From Nemania diffusa (Eukaryota; Ascomycota; Sordariomycetes; Xylariales; Xylariaceae), in the NCBI GenBank assembly GCA_038501195.1, contig JBBPUQ010000001.1, positions 310,001 to 374,000 on the forward strand: a stretch of DNA of 64,000 nucleotides. Direction: 5' to 3'. This document shows, in pieces, positions 51,301 through 64,000 of the stretch. Under the pieces are notes generated by a model. That model made no database searches and was not told the origin of the DNA. It was given only the letters and a program-made list of their open reading frames with translations. Every line of letters begins with the position of its first letter. Position 1 is the stretch's first letter. Made by a program: the position numbers and the translations under genes.

Positions 51301-54300
51301 AATTAGCAGTATAAAAATATAAATAAACGCTATATTTAACTTAGTTTAATAGTTTAAATATAGCTATTAAGTTTTAAAAACTATATAAATATTTTTTTAT
51401 AATTATAATAATAGCAAAACAGTTTTTTAATATTAATTTAATATATATATTAATAATATATAAAAATAAACTATATTTAATTAATATAATTAAGCTTTAT
51501 ATAAATAAATATATATTAATAATAGCTTTATAACTTTATATTAGCTATATAATTAAATAAATAATAATAGTTGCTTTAATAATTAAATTAAAAATATATA
51601 GCTTTAATTTTAATTTTTAAATATATTGCTTTATAATATATATAGCGATTTATAACTATTTATTTAAAAAGTATTTATATATAATATAAACAATTAATTT
51701 ATTTATTTAATAAATATTTAAAGTAATAACTTCAAAATAAATTAAATTTAAATATTTAATATTATATTATATAATATAAATTTATAAATTAAACAAGTTT
51801 TAAAATAATAAATAATTTATTTATTATTAATAATTTATAAAACTATATATAATTATTTATATAATAAACAAACTATTAATAGCTATAATAAAACTTATAA
51901 AAAATAAAAATATTGTTTTAAATAAAATAATTTAATTTATTTATAAAACTTAAGTTTTATATATTATATTTAAAAGTATATATATAGCAAATATAGTTTA
52001 AAAATATATAAATTATTAATTTATATTAAAAAAGCTTAAAATTTAAAAACTGTTTTTAATATAAAAAATAACTTAAATATAATAGTTTAAGTTTAAAATA
52101 TTAATAAATATAATAATGTATTAATTATTAAAGCGTTTTAAAACTGTTTACAACTTATAATATAGTTTAAAATAAATATAATTTTAACTTTTATTATATT
52201 TTTAAAACGAAATTTAAAAGTTAAAGTATTATTATATTTACTATATATTAAAAACTAAAAAAACCGTTAAAATATTATTTAAATAGTTTAAATAAATTAA
52301 TAGTAATTATTTTTTAATATAAAACATAGCTAAAATATAATTTGTTATTAATATTTATAGTTTTTTTAAATTAAAGATTAATAAAAACAAACTATTAATT
52401 TATTTTAAAACAAATCATTAAAGATTTATACTTAAGTTAAATATTTAAAATAAAAGTAAAAATAATTTTATATAGCTTTTTTTTTAATTTAATATTTTTT
52501 TTAAAAAAAAAAAAAGTTAATATAAAATATATTATTTGTTTTATTTTAATAAAAAGTTAATAAATAACTATATTTAAAATAAATTTAATATATTTAAATA
52601 TATTATAATATAAAATATATTTAATTTAATATAAATTAATAGTTAAAATATTTATTTAATTAAAAAAAAGTTTAAAAAATACTTTTTAAGTTATTTTAAT
52701 AATAAAATTACAATATTAACTATTTAAATTTTTATAAAAAAACTATTATTTTTATAAAAACTATTTGCTATTTAGCTTTTATATAGCTTTTGTTTTATTT
52801 AATAAATTTATATAAAGTTTTTATTAAATATTTAAGTTATTTTTAAATATTAAATATTTTATATATTATTTAAATAATTTTATATTTATATTTTTAATAA
52901 TAAAATTAAAAAAAGTTTATAAAGTATATTAAATTTATAATTAATTAATAAATATATTAAATTTAATTTAAATAAAAAAAATAAAAATAAAATATATTTA
53001 AAACTTTTTAAAATTAAAATTAATAAAATATTAATAAAAACTTAGCTTTTTAAGTATAAAATAGTAAAAGTGTTTTAATTAATTAATAAAATAGTTTAAA
53101 AAATAATAATTTTATATTGTAAAATTAAATATATTCTAAAATATTTAACTTTTTATTTTATAATAGTTTTAATTAATAAAGCTTTTTTAATAAATTTTTA
53201 AATTATATTAAAGTTATATAATTATATAGTTATATATTGTTTTGTTTTTAATAATGTTTAATTTTAACTAATAATATAACTTGTTTAATAAATTTAATAA
53301 AATATATTTATTTTTTAATGTTTAAGCTTTTTTATTATAAAAAAGTAAATATATAGCTATTTTTAAAAAATAAATAAAAAGCTATTATATATAAATATAG
53401 CTAAAACTATAGCTAATTAAATAGCTTTTTAATATTAATATAACTGCTAAGTTTTAAATATAGTTATAATATATATTAATAATATTATAATATAAAATAC
53501 TTTAATTAATATATAAATATATAACTTATTATAACTGTAAATATTATATAATATATTAATAGTAATAACTAGTTAAAATATTTATTGTTAAATTTAATAA
53601 ATAATTTTTGCTAACATTAATTTAATAAATGTTTTTTTATACTTTAATATTAAAGCAATAATTAATTTATATTTAAATTAATAAAACGTTTTAAAAATAT
53701 TTATTAAAGCATTTTTAAATATAAATAACTTGTTTTATAAACAATAAAAACTATATATAATTATTATAAATTAATATAATAAAATTAATTTATTAAATAT
53801 ATAAATTAATTATAAATCGTTTTAAAAACTAATGTTTAAAATAAAATATTAAGTTATAATTAATATTAACAAAACTTTTAATTTAATATATATTTAATAA
53901 AATATATAATTATATATAAAGTAAAGTTTAAAATTAAATATTAATATTATACTTTTTAACTTTTTAATTAATTTATATATTTTAATATTATAGTATTTAA
54001 AAGCTTTTATATATAATAACTAATTTAAAATATAATTTATTTAATTTTATATTTAAACTATAAATTAAAAAAGCAATTAATTTTGTTAAAATTATTAAAA
54101 TAATTAATTAATAATAAAATAATATATAAAAAAAATATTTATAATATATATATTGTTAAAATAATATTTATGCTAATATAACATAGCTTTTTATTTTTTT
54201 AAAAAATTATATATTTAAATAAAAAAAGTATTAATAATTATAAATTTAAAACAACTAAAATAATAAAAAATTATTTTTGTTTATTTTTTTATATTAATAA

Positions 54301-55659
54301 AACTAATAATAATAATATTAATATAAACATTATAATTAAAACAATAAAAAACTTTATATATTTTATATATTATATAAATAAATTATTTAATTAAAATATT
54401 AATTTAAACTATATATTAAATAATATATTTTTATTTTAACTTTATTTAAAACGTTTTTAAAATATAAAGTGTTAATAATATTATAAAATTAACTAGTTAA
54501 TTTAAAAGTTTTTAGCAATATATATATAAACTATAGTTTTAAAAAAAATAAAATATAATATATATATAATATAAAATTATTAAAAATAAAAGTTAATAAT
54601 AGTTTAAAGTTTTATTTTTAAACTTTTTATAGTTATAAAAATAATTTATATTAAATATAAATAATTAATTTAAATATAAAATAACATTTAATAAAACTAA
54701 TTAATATATTTTATTTAAATTAACTTTAAAATAAATAGTTTAATAAATTAAATAAACTATATAATTAATATAACAATAATTATAATATAATCTTTATAAT
54801 ATATAAAAAGTTAATTTAAAAAAAAACTTATTAAATTAATTAAAGTGTTTTTATTAAGTTAATAAAAAGTTAATTTTATTTAATATTATTTAATAAATTA
54901 TAAAAACTATATATTAAAAGTATTAATATTTATATTATAGTTTGTTTTATATATACAAAATTAATATATAAACAAATTTATTAAATTAATTAAAGCATTA
55001 TTATTAAATTAATTAAAAATAAATGTTTTATAAATAATTTAATAAATTAAAAAAGCTATGTTTTTAATATATTTATAATTATAATATAGTTTATTTATTT
55101 ATAAAAAATTAAATTTAAAAAAGAAATTATTAAATTAATTAAAACATTATTATTAATTATTTAAAGTTTATTTTTTTTATAAATATAATAATTTATTATT
55201 AAAGCTTTTATAGTTATAAAATAGTTTATATAAAATAAAAATTTAATTTAATAATTAAAAAAAATATATATTTGTTTATATTAAATAATTTAACTATAAA
55301 TTATAGTTTTATAAATTAAAAACAACTTAAATATATATTATAGTTTTTTTAAACTTTAACTTTATAAATTAAAATAAATATATTTATATTATATAAAATT
55401 TAAACATTATTAAATATAAATAAACTTTTATTATTAAAACTATTAAAGAAATTATTAATATAAACAATATAAATAATATATTTAAATAACTTTATTAACT
55501 TTTTATAAATTATTAATAATAATTTTATAAAATATAAAAAATATATAAAAAATATAAAAAGTTTATATATAACTTTATAAAATTTATATATATTTTTAAT
55601 AATATATTTAATAAAAATAATTTAATAAATATAAAATTTTAAACTATTAAAATTAAATT

Positions 55660-55745
55660 ATTAAAATATTAATAGTTTATTAATAAAACATATATAATAT
55701 ATAAAATATTAATAGTTTATTAATAAAATATATATAATATATAAA
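55660..55745 (+). repeat. About 47-bp tandem duplication
   Basis: An ATTAATAGTTTATTAATAAA-type unit with its following TA-rich tail occurs twice head to tail, followed by a partial third start. The copies differ at a C/T position. Confidence 0.7.
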
Positions 55746-56574
55746 ATATTAATTTTATTTATAAAAATATAACTGCTAATTTTTTTATTTTTATAAAAAA
55801 TAATATATTATATATATTTTTTTAATTTAGAACTTATGTTTATAATATAATAATTATTAAAGCTTTAATATAATATTAATAAAGTGTTAATATATTATAA
55901 AAAAAATTAAAAATAGTTTATAAAAATTATATAAATAATTTAATTAAAGCAATTATTATAATAAATATTAGCTTTTTTATATTTAAACAAGTTTAATTTT
56001 ATAAAAGTTTAATAAATTAAAATTAATATATAAAAACAATATAATAAAAGCAATAAATATATATAAAAATTAATTTAATGTATTTTTTTTATATAATATA
56101 AAAGCTTTTTTATTAATAGCAATAATAGCAATAATAATAATAATAACTATAACAGCAATAATAACAAAAGTTATATAAAATAATATTATAAAAATTATAA
56201 AATGTTAATAATATATTAATAATATATTAAACTTTATTTTATATATATAATTTTTATAGTTTAAATTAATAAATAAAGTAAAATATATTAATTTAAAAAA
56301 TTAAAACTAAAGTAATATAAAAACAATAAAAACATAAATAAATAATAAAAAAATATAACTATTGTTTATTAATATATTGTTAATATATTATAAAATTTGT
56401 TTTTTATTTATTAAATTAATTAATAAAAAAAACTATATTTATTTATATTATTAAAAAATCGCAAAATTTAATATTAATTAAATAATTAAACTTAATATAA
56501 ATAATAAAAAATATTAAAAACTTTATATATATTATATTAATATTAATAAAAAAAACTAAATTAAATATAAATTT

Positions 56575-57110
56575 AAATTATTTTAAATTAATTTATAATG
56601 TTTTATTGTTTTAATTATAAAAGCTTATTTTAATAATATTAGTTTTTATATTTTATTATTAATTTATTTATAATTTATACTTTATTAATATAAGTTTTAT
56701 TTATTATAATAATAATATTTTAATATATATTATTAATAAATAATTTTATAAATTTATAAAATTTATTATATAGTTTTTATATTATAATATATATTTTTTA
56801 ATATATAATTATAACAATTATAAAATTATTTTTATTAGTTTACTTTTTTTATAATTAATTGAAAAAAAAAAACTAAAAGTTAAAATAATAAATTATATTA
56901 TTAATGTTTTATTTTTTATTTTTAATATAAACTATTTTAAGTTAATTTATAAAGCTTTATTGTTTTAATTATAAAAGTTTATTATAATCGCTTTAGCTTT
57001 TATTTTTTATTATCGATTTATATATAATTTATAAATTAGTTTATTATAATTTATGCTTTTTTAATATAAGTTTTATTTATTATAATTATAATGTTTTAAA
57101 ATATTTTATA
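56575..57110 (+). repeat. Local direct duplication (about 150 bp, period about 355 bp)
   Basis: The stretch 56,575-56,720 recurs at 56,935-57,110 in the same orientation. The second copy keeps C/G bases (for example an ATCGC and a TATCGA word near 56,988-57,015) where the first has T or A. Separately, 56,755-56,835 matches 50,820-50,900. Confidence 0.55.
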
Positions 57111-58951
57111 AATGTTTTTTATATAATATTTTTTAATAAATAAACTATTATTATTAATTTAATAAATGTTAATATTATTAATACTTTTATATTATTAATT
57201 ATAATTGTTTTATTTTTTTTATTAGCTTTTTTATTATTTTAAAAGCTTTAAAATTATAATATATATATTATTTTTACTTTGTTTTTTTATTATTTTTATT
57301 ATTTTTTTTATTTATATTTTTTTTTAAACTAAATAAACTTATTTATAATTAATACTTTTTTTTTTAACTTTTTATTTAATTAAAAATTTATTTTTATTAT
57401 TTTAAAAATTTATTATTATAAAATAACTAAAATTTAATTTTAATTTATAATGTTTAATTAAATAGTTATATTTATAATAGTTTTAATATTATATAATTTT
57501 AAGTTTTAATATAAATAATTTATAATTAAATAATTAAAAGTTTTAAATAAAACTATTATTATATATTTGTTTTTTTTATTATTATATTATTTGTAAAAAT
57601 TATAATAAACTATAATTTTATATTATTATTTTTAAATATAGCTTTTTTATAATATATAATTTTTAAATATTTATTACAAAAAAGCTATAATATATTTTTA
57701 ATTATATAAACTTTTTATATATATTTTTTTAATATATTTTTTACTTTTATTATAACTTTTTATTTTTATAGCTTTAATTTATTATTAAAAACTTATATAA
57801 TTTATTTTTTTTATAATATTTTTTTAAAATATATTTTAAAATATAATTATTTATTATATTATTATTATATAGCTTTTTAGCTACTATAACGTTGTTTTTA
57901 ATAAAAGCTATATTAATAACGTTTATAATATATGTTAAAAAACGCGGTTTAAAGTTTTTAGTTTGTTTTTTAACTTTAATTAATATTTTTTTGCTATTTT
58001 TAAAAAGCAGCGTTTAATTATTATTATTTAATTATATTATTATAGTTATTTATATTAACGTTTTAAACTTTGTTAAATAAATTAAATTTAATAATATAAA
58101 TTAAACTTTATATTTATAAAAAAAAAAACAAAAAAATTATAAAAATTAAGTTTAAATATAAATAAAACATTTTAATATATATATTAATTTTTTTAAACTT
58201 TTATTTTTTATAATATTTAAAATTATAATTATATATTAAAAAATATAATAAATTTATTTAAAAAATATATAAAATAATAAATTTTAATTATTAATTAATA
58301 TATATTAAATTAATAATATAATTAATTAAATATTTTTAAAATTAATTATATATTTTAAAAAATTAAATATTTATTAATATTATAATAAAAATAAATTTAT
58401 TTTAAATTTTATATAATAAATTAAAAATTAATAAAATAAATTTATTTATATAATTAAATGATTTTTTTAAATTATTATTACTTTAAATTAAAGTTTTTAA
58501 TTTATATATAATATTTAAAAATATTAATAATAATATTATTATAAATAGTTTTTTATATTATTATAAAATTATATAAATTTAATATTAAAAACTATTAATA
58601 TATATAATATATATAATAAAAACTATTTTTATAAACTTTATAATTAATTATTTTTTATAAAAAGTTTTATAAATAAAAACTATAGTAAATATTTAATTAA
58701 AAAAAATTAAAAAATAAATAAATTAAACTAGAGGCCTTTGGAGGTCAGGGGCAAAGAAGCTTTCGTTTTTAAGGGTACTAGCTATATATATATAAGCCAT
58801 ACAGGCTATACAGGCCCTTCGACAGAGTAACGAAGGCAGCTCTCTCCTTTAGCCTCCTTCTTACCAACTGTGTGCTCCGCCGCGTAGGCGCTTTGCGTGC
58901 GCGGCTCCCGCTCCCTCCCAGCTAAAGGAGAGGACTGCCTTCGTTTTTAAC

Positions 58952-59072
58952 GCTTCCAATCCTAGCCTTTCTAATCCTAGCCTTTCCAATCTTAGCCCTT
59001 CCAATCCTAGCCTTTCCAATCTTAGCCCTTCCAATCTTAGCCTTTCCAATCCTAGCCCTTCCAATCCTAGCC
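58952..59072 (-). repeat. 15-bp tandem repeat, eight units
   Basis: The plus-strand unit is YTTCYAATCYTAGCC, repeated eight times without spacers. It is complementary to the array at 5,896-6,003. Confidence 0.92.
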
Positions 59073-59099
59073 CTAGGTCCTGGGCTCTTGTTGACTTGC

Positions 59100-59760
59100 A
59101 GTTAGGTCTGCAGGTAGGTAGGTAGGTCAGTTGGTCACCTGGCAGGTAGGTAGGCCGGCTGGTGACCTACTTGGTAGGCTGGCAGGTCACTGGGTAAGTC
59201 GGTCAGTTACCTGACTAGTAGGTAGGTAAGTCAGTTACTTGACTGGTAGGTAGGTAGGTCAGTTACTTGACTGGTAGGTAGGTAGGTTGACTGGTAAGTA
59301 GGTAGGTTGACTGGTAAGTAGGTAAGTTGACTGGTAAGTAGGTAGGTTGACTGGTAAGTCACCTGGTTGGCTGGTAGACCGGCTGGCAAGTGATCTGGTA
59401 GGTCGGCAGGTTACCTGGCAGGTAGGTAGGCCGGCTGGTGACCTACTTGGTAGGCTGGCAGGTCACCAGGTAAGTCGGTCAGTCACCTGACAGGTCGGTA
59501 GGTTGGTCAGTCACCTGACTGGTAGGTAGGTAGGTTGACTGGTAGGTAGGTAGGTTGACTGGTAGGTAGGTAGGTTGACTGGTAGGCAGCTAAGTCGGTA
59601 GGCCAACTGGTAAAGTGGTAGGTCGGCTGGTATGTCACCTGGTTGGCCGGTAGACCGGCTGGCAAGTGACCTGGTAGGTCGGCAGGTCACTTGGCAGGTA
59701 AGTAGGTCACCTGACAAGTAGGTCACCTAATAGGTAGGCAGGTCGGTTAGCTACCTGTTA
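59100..59760 (-). repeat. GGTAGGT-type minisatellite with 276-bp higher-order period
   Basis: The basic about 20-bp unit (CTGGTAGGTAGGTAGGTTGA) is clearest at 59,519-59,580. The whole array has a larger duplication: 59,137 onward recurs at 59,413 onward and 59,358-59,430 recurs at 59,634-59,704, both 276 bp apart. Confidence 0.88.
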
Positions 59761-60435
59761 GAGTGGTAGGTGAATATGTGTGTGTGTGTATTGTTGGGTG
59801 CCTATGACGTAGGCTCCGTAGGCTTTCTGTAGAGATTGTATGTGTAGAAGATAGCTTGTATGTAGGTGTAGCCGGTTTAGCCGATTATAGCTGCGTGTAT
59901 GCGATGCAAGCCGAATTGGACGAACTATATTTAAATGGGCAGGGAGAATTTCTTATTTAGGATAAAAAACGGTCCTAGAAAATTTTCGACAACTAGCTGG
60001 CCTATTTTTTCTAAATAAAAAAACAAAATTACTTATTTCGGCTATAAAATTCTGCTAAGAATTTTTTACAATATTAAATAACTTTTTATTTTATTTAGTT
60101 GTTTTTTTTTCGTTAAAAACAAAGGCATTATATTTATAATAAATTTTTTAAATGTTTTAAAATTAATATAATTTTTAAAAAATTATTTTTAAAATAATAA
60201 TTAAATATTAAAAAAAAAATTAATTTAAATAAATTTTTAAATTTTTATTTCATTTTGTAAAATTTATATTATAATATAAAAAATATTATTAAAAATAAAT
60301 TTTTTAAAAAATATATATTAAATTTAAACTTTATATTTATTTTTAAAAAATTAATAAATAATTATAAATAAATGATTAAATTTTATATATTAATAATATT
60401 ATAATTTTTAATATAATATAATTAAAGTTAATTTA

Positions 60436-63400
60436 ATAATTAAATTAAAAACTTAATTTAATTTATATATATATAACTAAGTGTTTTATTAAATAATTAA
60501 ATAAAAAAAATAAAAAGTTTTATTAAAGTTATAAAACTTATAAACTATATATATAAATATATATAAATAATTTATATATAATTTTTTTAATTATACTTTT
60601 TTTATTAAAATATATAAATAATTATAATTTTAAAACTTAAAAATTTAAAAATAAAATAAACTTTATAAATTGTTTTAAATTTATATATATATATAAATAT
60701 ATATATAAATTTTAATTAATATTAATTAATATTTATAAAATATAATTATAAATTAATAAAATAAAAAAGTAAAAACTAGCTATTATTAAAAATAGCTTTT
60801 ATGTTTTTTTTTTGTTTTTTTTTTATAAAAAATAAATTATTATTATTATTAATTAATAAAAAATATATTAAATTAATTATTAAATAACTTAAATTAAACT
60901 ATTATAAAATTAAAGTTTTTTTTAAAAATAATTTAATTAATTTTTATATAAAAATTAAAAAAACTATAAAATATTTTATATATTTATTTTTTTAATTATT
61001 TTATTTATTTTTTTTATATTTTATAACTATATTAACTTTTATAACAAAAACAAATATAGTAGCTATAGTTATAACAAATAAACAAATTTAAAATAATAAA
61101 TTAATAACTTTATATAATAAAAATATATTTATATATAAAAATATAATTAAAAGTAATAATATTTAAATAAAAATTAAAAAAAAAAACTCGATTTGTTATA
61201 TTAAAATATAACTATAAATTTTAACAAACTTTTTAAATTAATAAAATTAATAATATATTTTATATAATATTTATATAATTATATTTAATTAAAAGTTAAA
61301 AAAAAATATTTAATATAAATATTTATAATAAAGTTTAATAATTAAAAAAAACTTATATTTATAAATATTTATTATATATTTATTAATAAATTTAACATTA
61401 TAATTAATTAAACTTTAAACATTTATTATATAATATAATATATAATAATAAATTTATATATATTTTTTAAAAAATAACTTAAGTATTTATATTTGTTATA
61501 ATATAAACATTTATTATTATATAAATAAAACATTTAATATTATATATAATATTAAAGTTAATAATATTAATATATATAATTATATTAAAGCTATTAATAT
61601 AAATATATTTTATATTTGTTTTTATAATATAAATAAAAATATAAAAATTTATATTTTTATTTATTTTTTAAACTTTTATTATATAAATTTTGTTTATTTT
61701 TTTTATATAAAGAAATTAATAATACAAAATTTTATTTATTTAAATTATATATAATAGTTTTATTAAAATAGCTTTATTTATTATATTTATAAAAGTTTAA
61801 TAAATTAATTAAAATTATAATAATAAAATATATAATATATTATATAATAAAGTTTAAATTTTTATTTTAATTTACTATTAGTTTAAAATAATTAAAAGTT
61901 AATAATATATAATATTTTTTTTATAATAATAAATTAAGTTATATAATATTATTTTAATTTTATTAAATTAATATATAAATAAAATAAAATATATAATATA
62001 TTAAATAATTATTATTAATATTAAATTAATTAAATTATAATTATTTTTATATTTATAAAATAAAATAATTTTATATAAACAATATTTAAAATATTAAAAA
62101 GTATAATTAATAAACTTTAATTAATATAATATATTTTAAAACTTAATTAATATAAAGATTTTTTATTTTATATAATAAATATATAAATATGTTTTAATAT
62201 ATTTAAATTTAAATTTATTTTAATTAATTAAAAGCTTATATATAAAACATTATTATTTAATTAAAAATTAAATAATTATTATATAATAAATATTTAATTT
62301 ATTAATAAATAATATAATATTAAATATTTAAAACAATTATATAGTTTTAAAAAAAACTATTGTTAAAAATTATAACAGTTATATAATTAAAATAATAAAA
62401 AAATGTTTTATTTATAAAAGATTTAATTATAAGTTTATTAACTATAGTTAATAAAAAAAAGTTAAAGCAAAAAGCTTTATTATATAAAAAATATAATATA
62501 TTTATTTTAAATTATAAAAACAATAAAAACTTTTTATATAATAACAAATTTAATAATAATTTAAACTATAAAATAAAAAAACAAATAATTTAAGCTTTAT
62601 TAAATTTAATATATTTTTATTATATAATAAAAAAAATATATATATTTAAAACTAAATATTAATAATAAATAGTTTTTATTTAAATAATTAATATAATAAA
62701 AAATATTAAAATATTTTATATAAAAAAAGTTTTTATATAAATAAATTATAAATTAAAAAATATAACAATTTAATTTAAAAATATTAAAAGTTTTAAAATA
62801 ATTAAAATAATAATTATTTTATATTTTAAATATATTAATTTTATTTTTATAATTATTATAAAATATAAATTAATTATATATTTATTTTAATAATATATAA
62901 AATATTATTATATAATATAATAATATTATAATATTTATTATATAAAAATAAAAACATTTATTTTTTAATATTAGCTAATTTAAAATTATAAATTATTTTA
63001 TAAAATAAAGATTTTAAAAGTTATATTATTAATTTAAATACTTTATATAAAAAAATATAAAAATTATTATAAAAAGTTAAATATAATAATAATAATATTT
63101 TATATTTTAAAAAATTAAAAAATAAAAAAGTTTTGTTATTATTATTAACTATATAATTAATTATTTAAAAAATTTATATTTTTATTAAAAAATAAATATA
63201 ATTTTAATTATAAAGTTATTATTAATATTATATAAATTTATAAATAATTAATTTTAAATATAATTAATATATATATTTTGTTTTAAATAATAAAATCTTT
63301 TAAATTTTTATTTATAAATAATATTTAAACTATATTATATTAATTTTTAATTTTTATATATTAAAAGCTATTTAATTATATTATATATTATTTTAATATA

Positions 63401-64000
63401 AATCTTTTATTAAATTTTTTTTTATTAATATTTAATTAATTAAATATTTATATAAAAAAAATATTTATTAAAATTTATTAATTTATTAAAAAAATTAAAA
63501 AAAAATATTTTATTTTATTATATATTTAATATTTAATATAAAAAAATTAATTATTATATAAATAAAAAAACAAATTTATAAATAATTATAAAAATATAAA
63601 ATAATATAGTTAAATTAAATAACTTTATATTTAATTTATTATTTTTAAAATATATTTTTTTTATTAAAAATTATTTAAAAAGTTATAAAAATATTAAAAA
63701 ATATTAATATTAATTAAATTATATAAATTAAAACAACTTTATATTTTTATATAAAATATTTTATTTATTTTTTAATATAAAATTTTAATTATATAATTAA
63801 TATAATTAATAAAAAACTATATTTAATTTATTATATAAAAATAAAACTTTAAAAAATAATTATTTATATAACTTTTTATAAACTATTAAATAGTTATAAT
63901 TTTAATATAAAAATAAATTAAAAAAGTTTTTTATTTTTATTATTAATTAATACTTTATATTAAAAAAATATTAAGTTTTATATTAATTATATATTTAAAA
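60436..64000. mobile_element. Second, partial copy of the 17.4 kb LTR element
   Basis: The LTR-like stretch 60,436-60,706 is followed by DNA that tracks 17,713-21,300 in the same order and orientation. Examples are 60,707-60,800 with 17,712-17,800, 61,120-61,200 with 18,128-18,200, 62,640-62,700 with 19,760-19,830, 62,840-62,900 with 20,040-20,100 and 63,890-63,940 with 21,240-21,280. It is a little shorter because of deletions and is cut by the window end. No coding frame survives. Confidence 0.6.

Larger units (their letters stand above)
45376..58679. other. AT-rich RIP-type desert, right of the gene island
   Basis: About 13 kb with no credible reading frame. It starts abruptly after effector 2. 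A fragment of the 4.8/14.2 kb dispersed repeat lies at about 45,600-45,665, and an (ATT)n tract near 46,470-46,490. The part at about 47,040-47,850 keeps clearly more G and C than its surroundings and looks incompletely converted, but I recognise no gene in it. Local duplications occur at 55,660-55,745 and 56,575-57,110. Nothing resembling an RNA gene was found. Confidence 0.75.
58680..60130 (-). repeat. Long inverted repeat, right copy (largely unmutated)
   Basis: This is the reverse complement of 5,125-6,295. From about 58,730 to 59,990 it has normal to high GC. Reading outward (minus strand order), it contains a GC-rich flank at about 58,730-58,950, eight 15-bp units at 58,952-59,072, a long GGTAGGT-type minisatellite to about 59,760, a (GT)n tract near 59,777-59,790 and a unique-looking flank to about 60,120. 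Frames at 58,861-59,064 and 59,511-59,726 on the minus strand are translations of the tandem repeats and are not treated as genes. The nature of the parent element is unknown. Confidence 0.8.

Noticed and set aside
58861..59064. 67-codon minus-strand frame with L-E-R-L-G repeats
   Set aside because: The 15-bp unit is a multiple of three and so stays open by construction. The frame is not preserved as a gene in the left copy.
59511..59726. 71-codon minus-strand frame with Y-L-P-T repeats
   Set aside because: It is a minisatellite translation without any independent sign of coding.
5125..60130. The whole 55-kb interval as one giant transposon with terminal inverted repeats
   Set aside because: There is no transposase or captain-type recombinase, no target-site duplication is visible, and the repeats are minisatellite-based. 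Two independent insertions are simpler.

Overview
The window looks like nuclear DNA of a filamentous ascomycete (Pezizomycotina) whose repeats have been heavily mutated by RIP (repeat-induced point mutation). Most of it, about 1-36,600 and 45,376-64,000, is extremely A+T-rich DNA with no credible coding capacity. The few remaining C and G bases sit mainly in CpT/ApG contexts. Inside it lies one sharply bounded island of ordinary composition, about 36,640-45,375, carrying four intact genes. Short GT-AG introns, branch-site motifs and HET-E/NWD-type architecture support a fungal source. The species cannot be named.

Gene island. (1) An NTM1-type protein alpha-N-terminal methyltransferase (+, three exons, 230 aa). 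(2) A STAND/NLR receptor (-, four exons by my model, 1,536 aa) with a short N-terminal amyloid-like motif, a NACHT NTPase, 13 clear WD40 repeats plus one degenerate one, and C-terminal ankyrin-like repeats. (3) and (4) Two small single-exon proteins (+, 221 and 215 aa), each with an alpha-helical SesA-like N-terminal region and the same motif at its C-terminus. The shared motif has three glutamines exactly nine residues apart with N-N steps and glycines. It matches my recollection of the sigma-type prion/amyloid signalling motif of Nectria haematococca (sesA/sesB/het-eN). The likely system is an NLR that oligomerises on ligand binding and templates the amyloid fold of two separate cell-death-type effectors encoded divergently beside it. 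This is the most interesting content of the window.

AT-rich surroundings. I can recognise: a long inverted repeat (about 5.1-6.3 kb and 58.7-60.1 kb) built around 15-bp and about 20-bp minisatellites, whose two copies differ by C-to-T and G-to-A changes in aligned flanks; a probable decayed LTR retrotransposon at 17.4-23.1 kb, with a further copy starting at 60.4 kb and running off the end; a second possible LTR pair enclosing 23.4-31.3 kb; a direct repeat at 1.15-3.7 and 34.2-36.4 kb; and several smaller duplications and microsatellites. No tRNA, rRNA, CRISPR or bacterial-type feature was seen.

All repeat boundaries were aligned by eye and should be read as approximate. Intron positions are inferred from splice signals, phase and family similarity.
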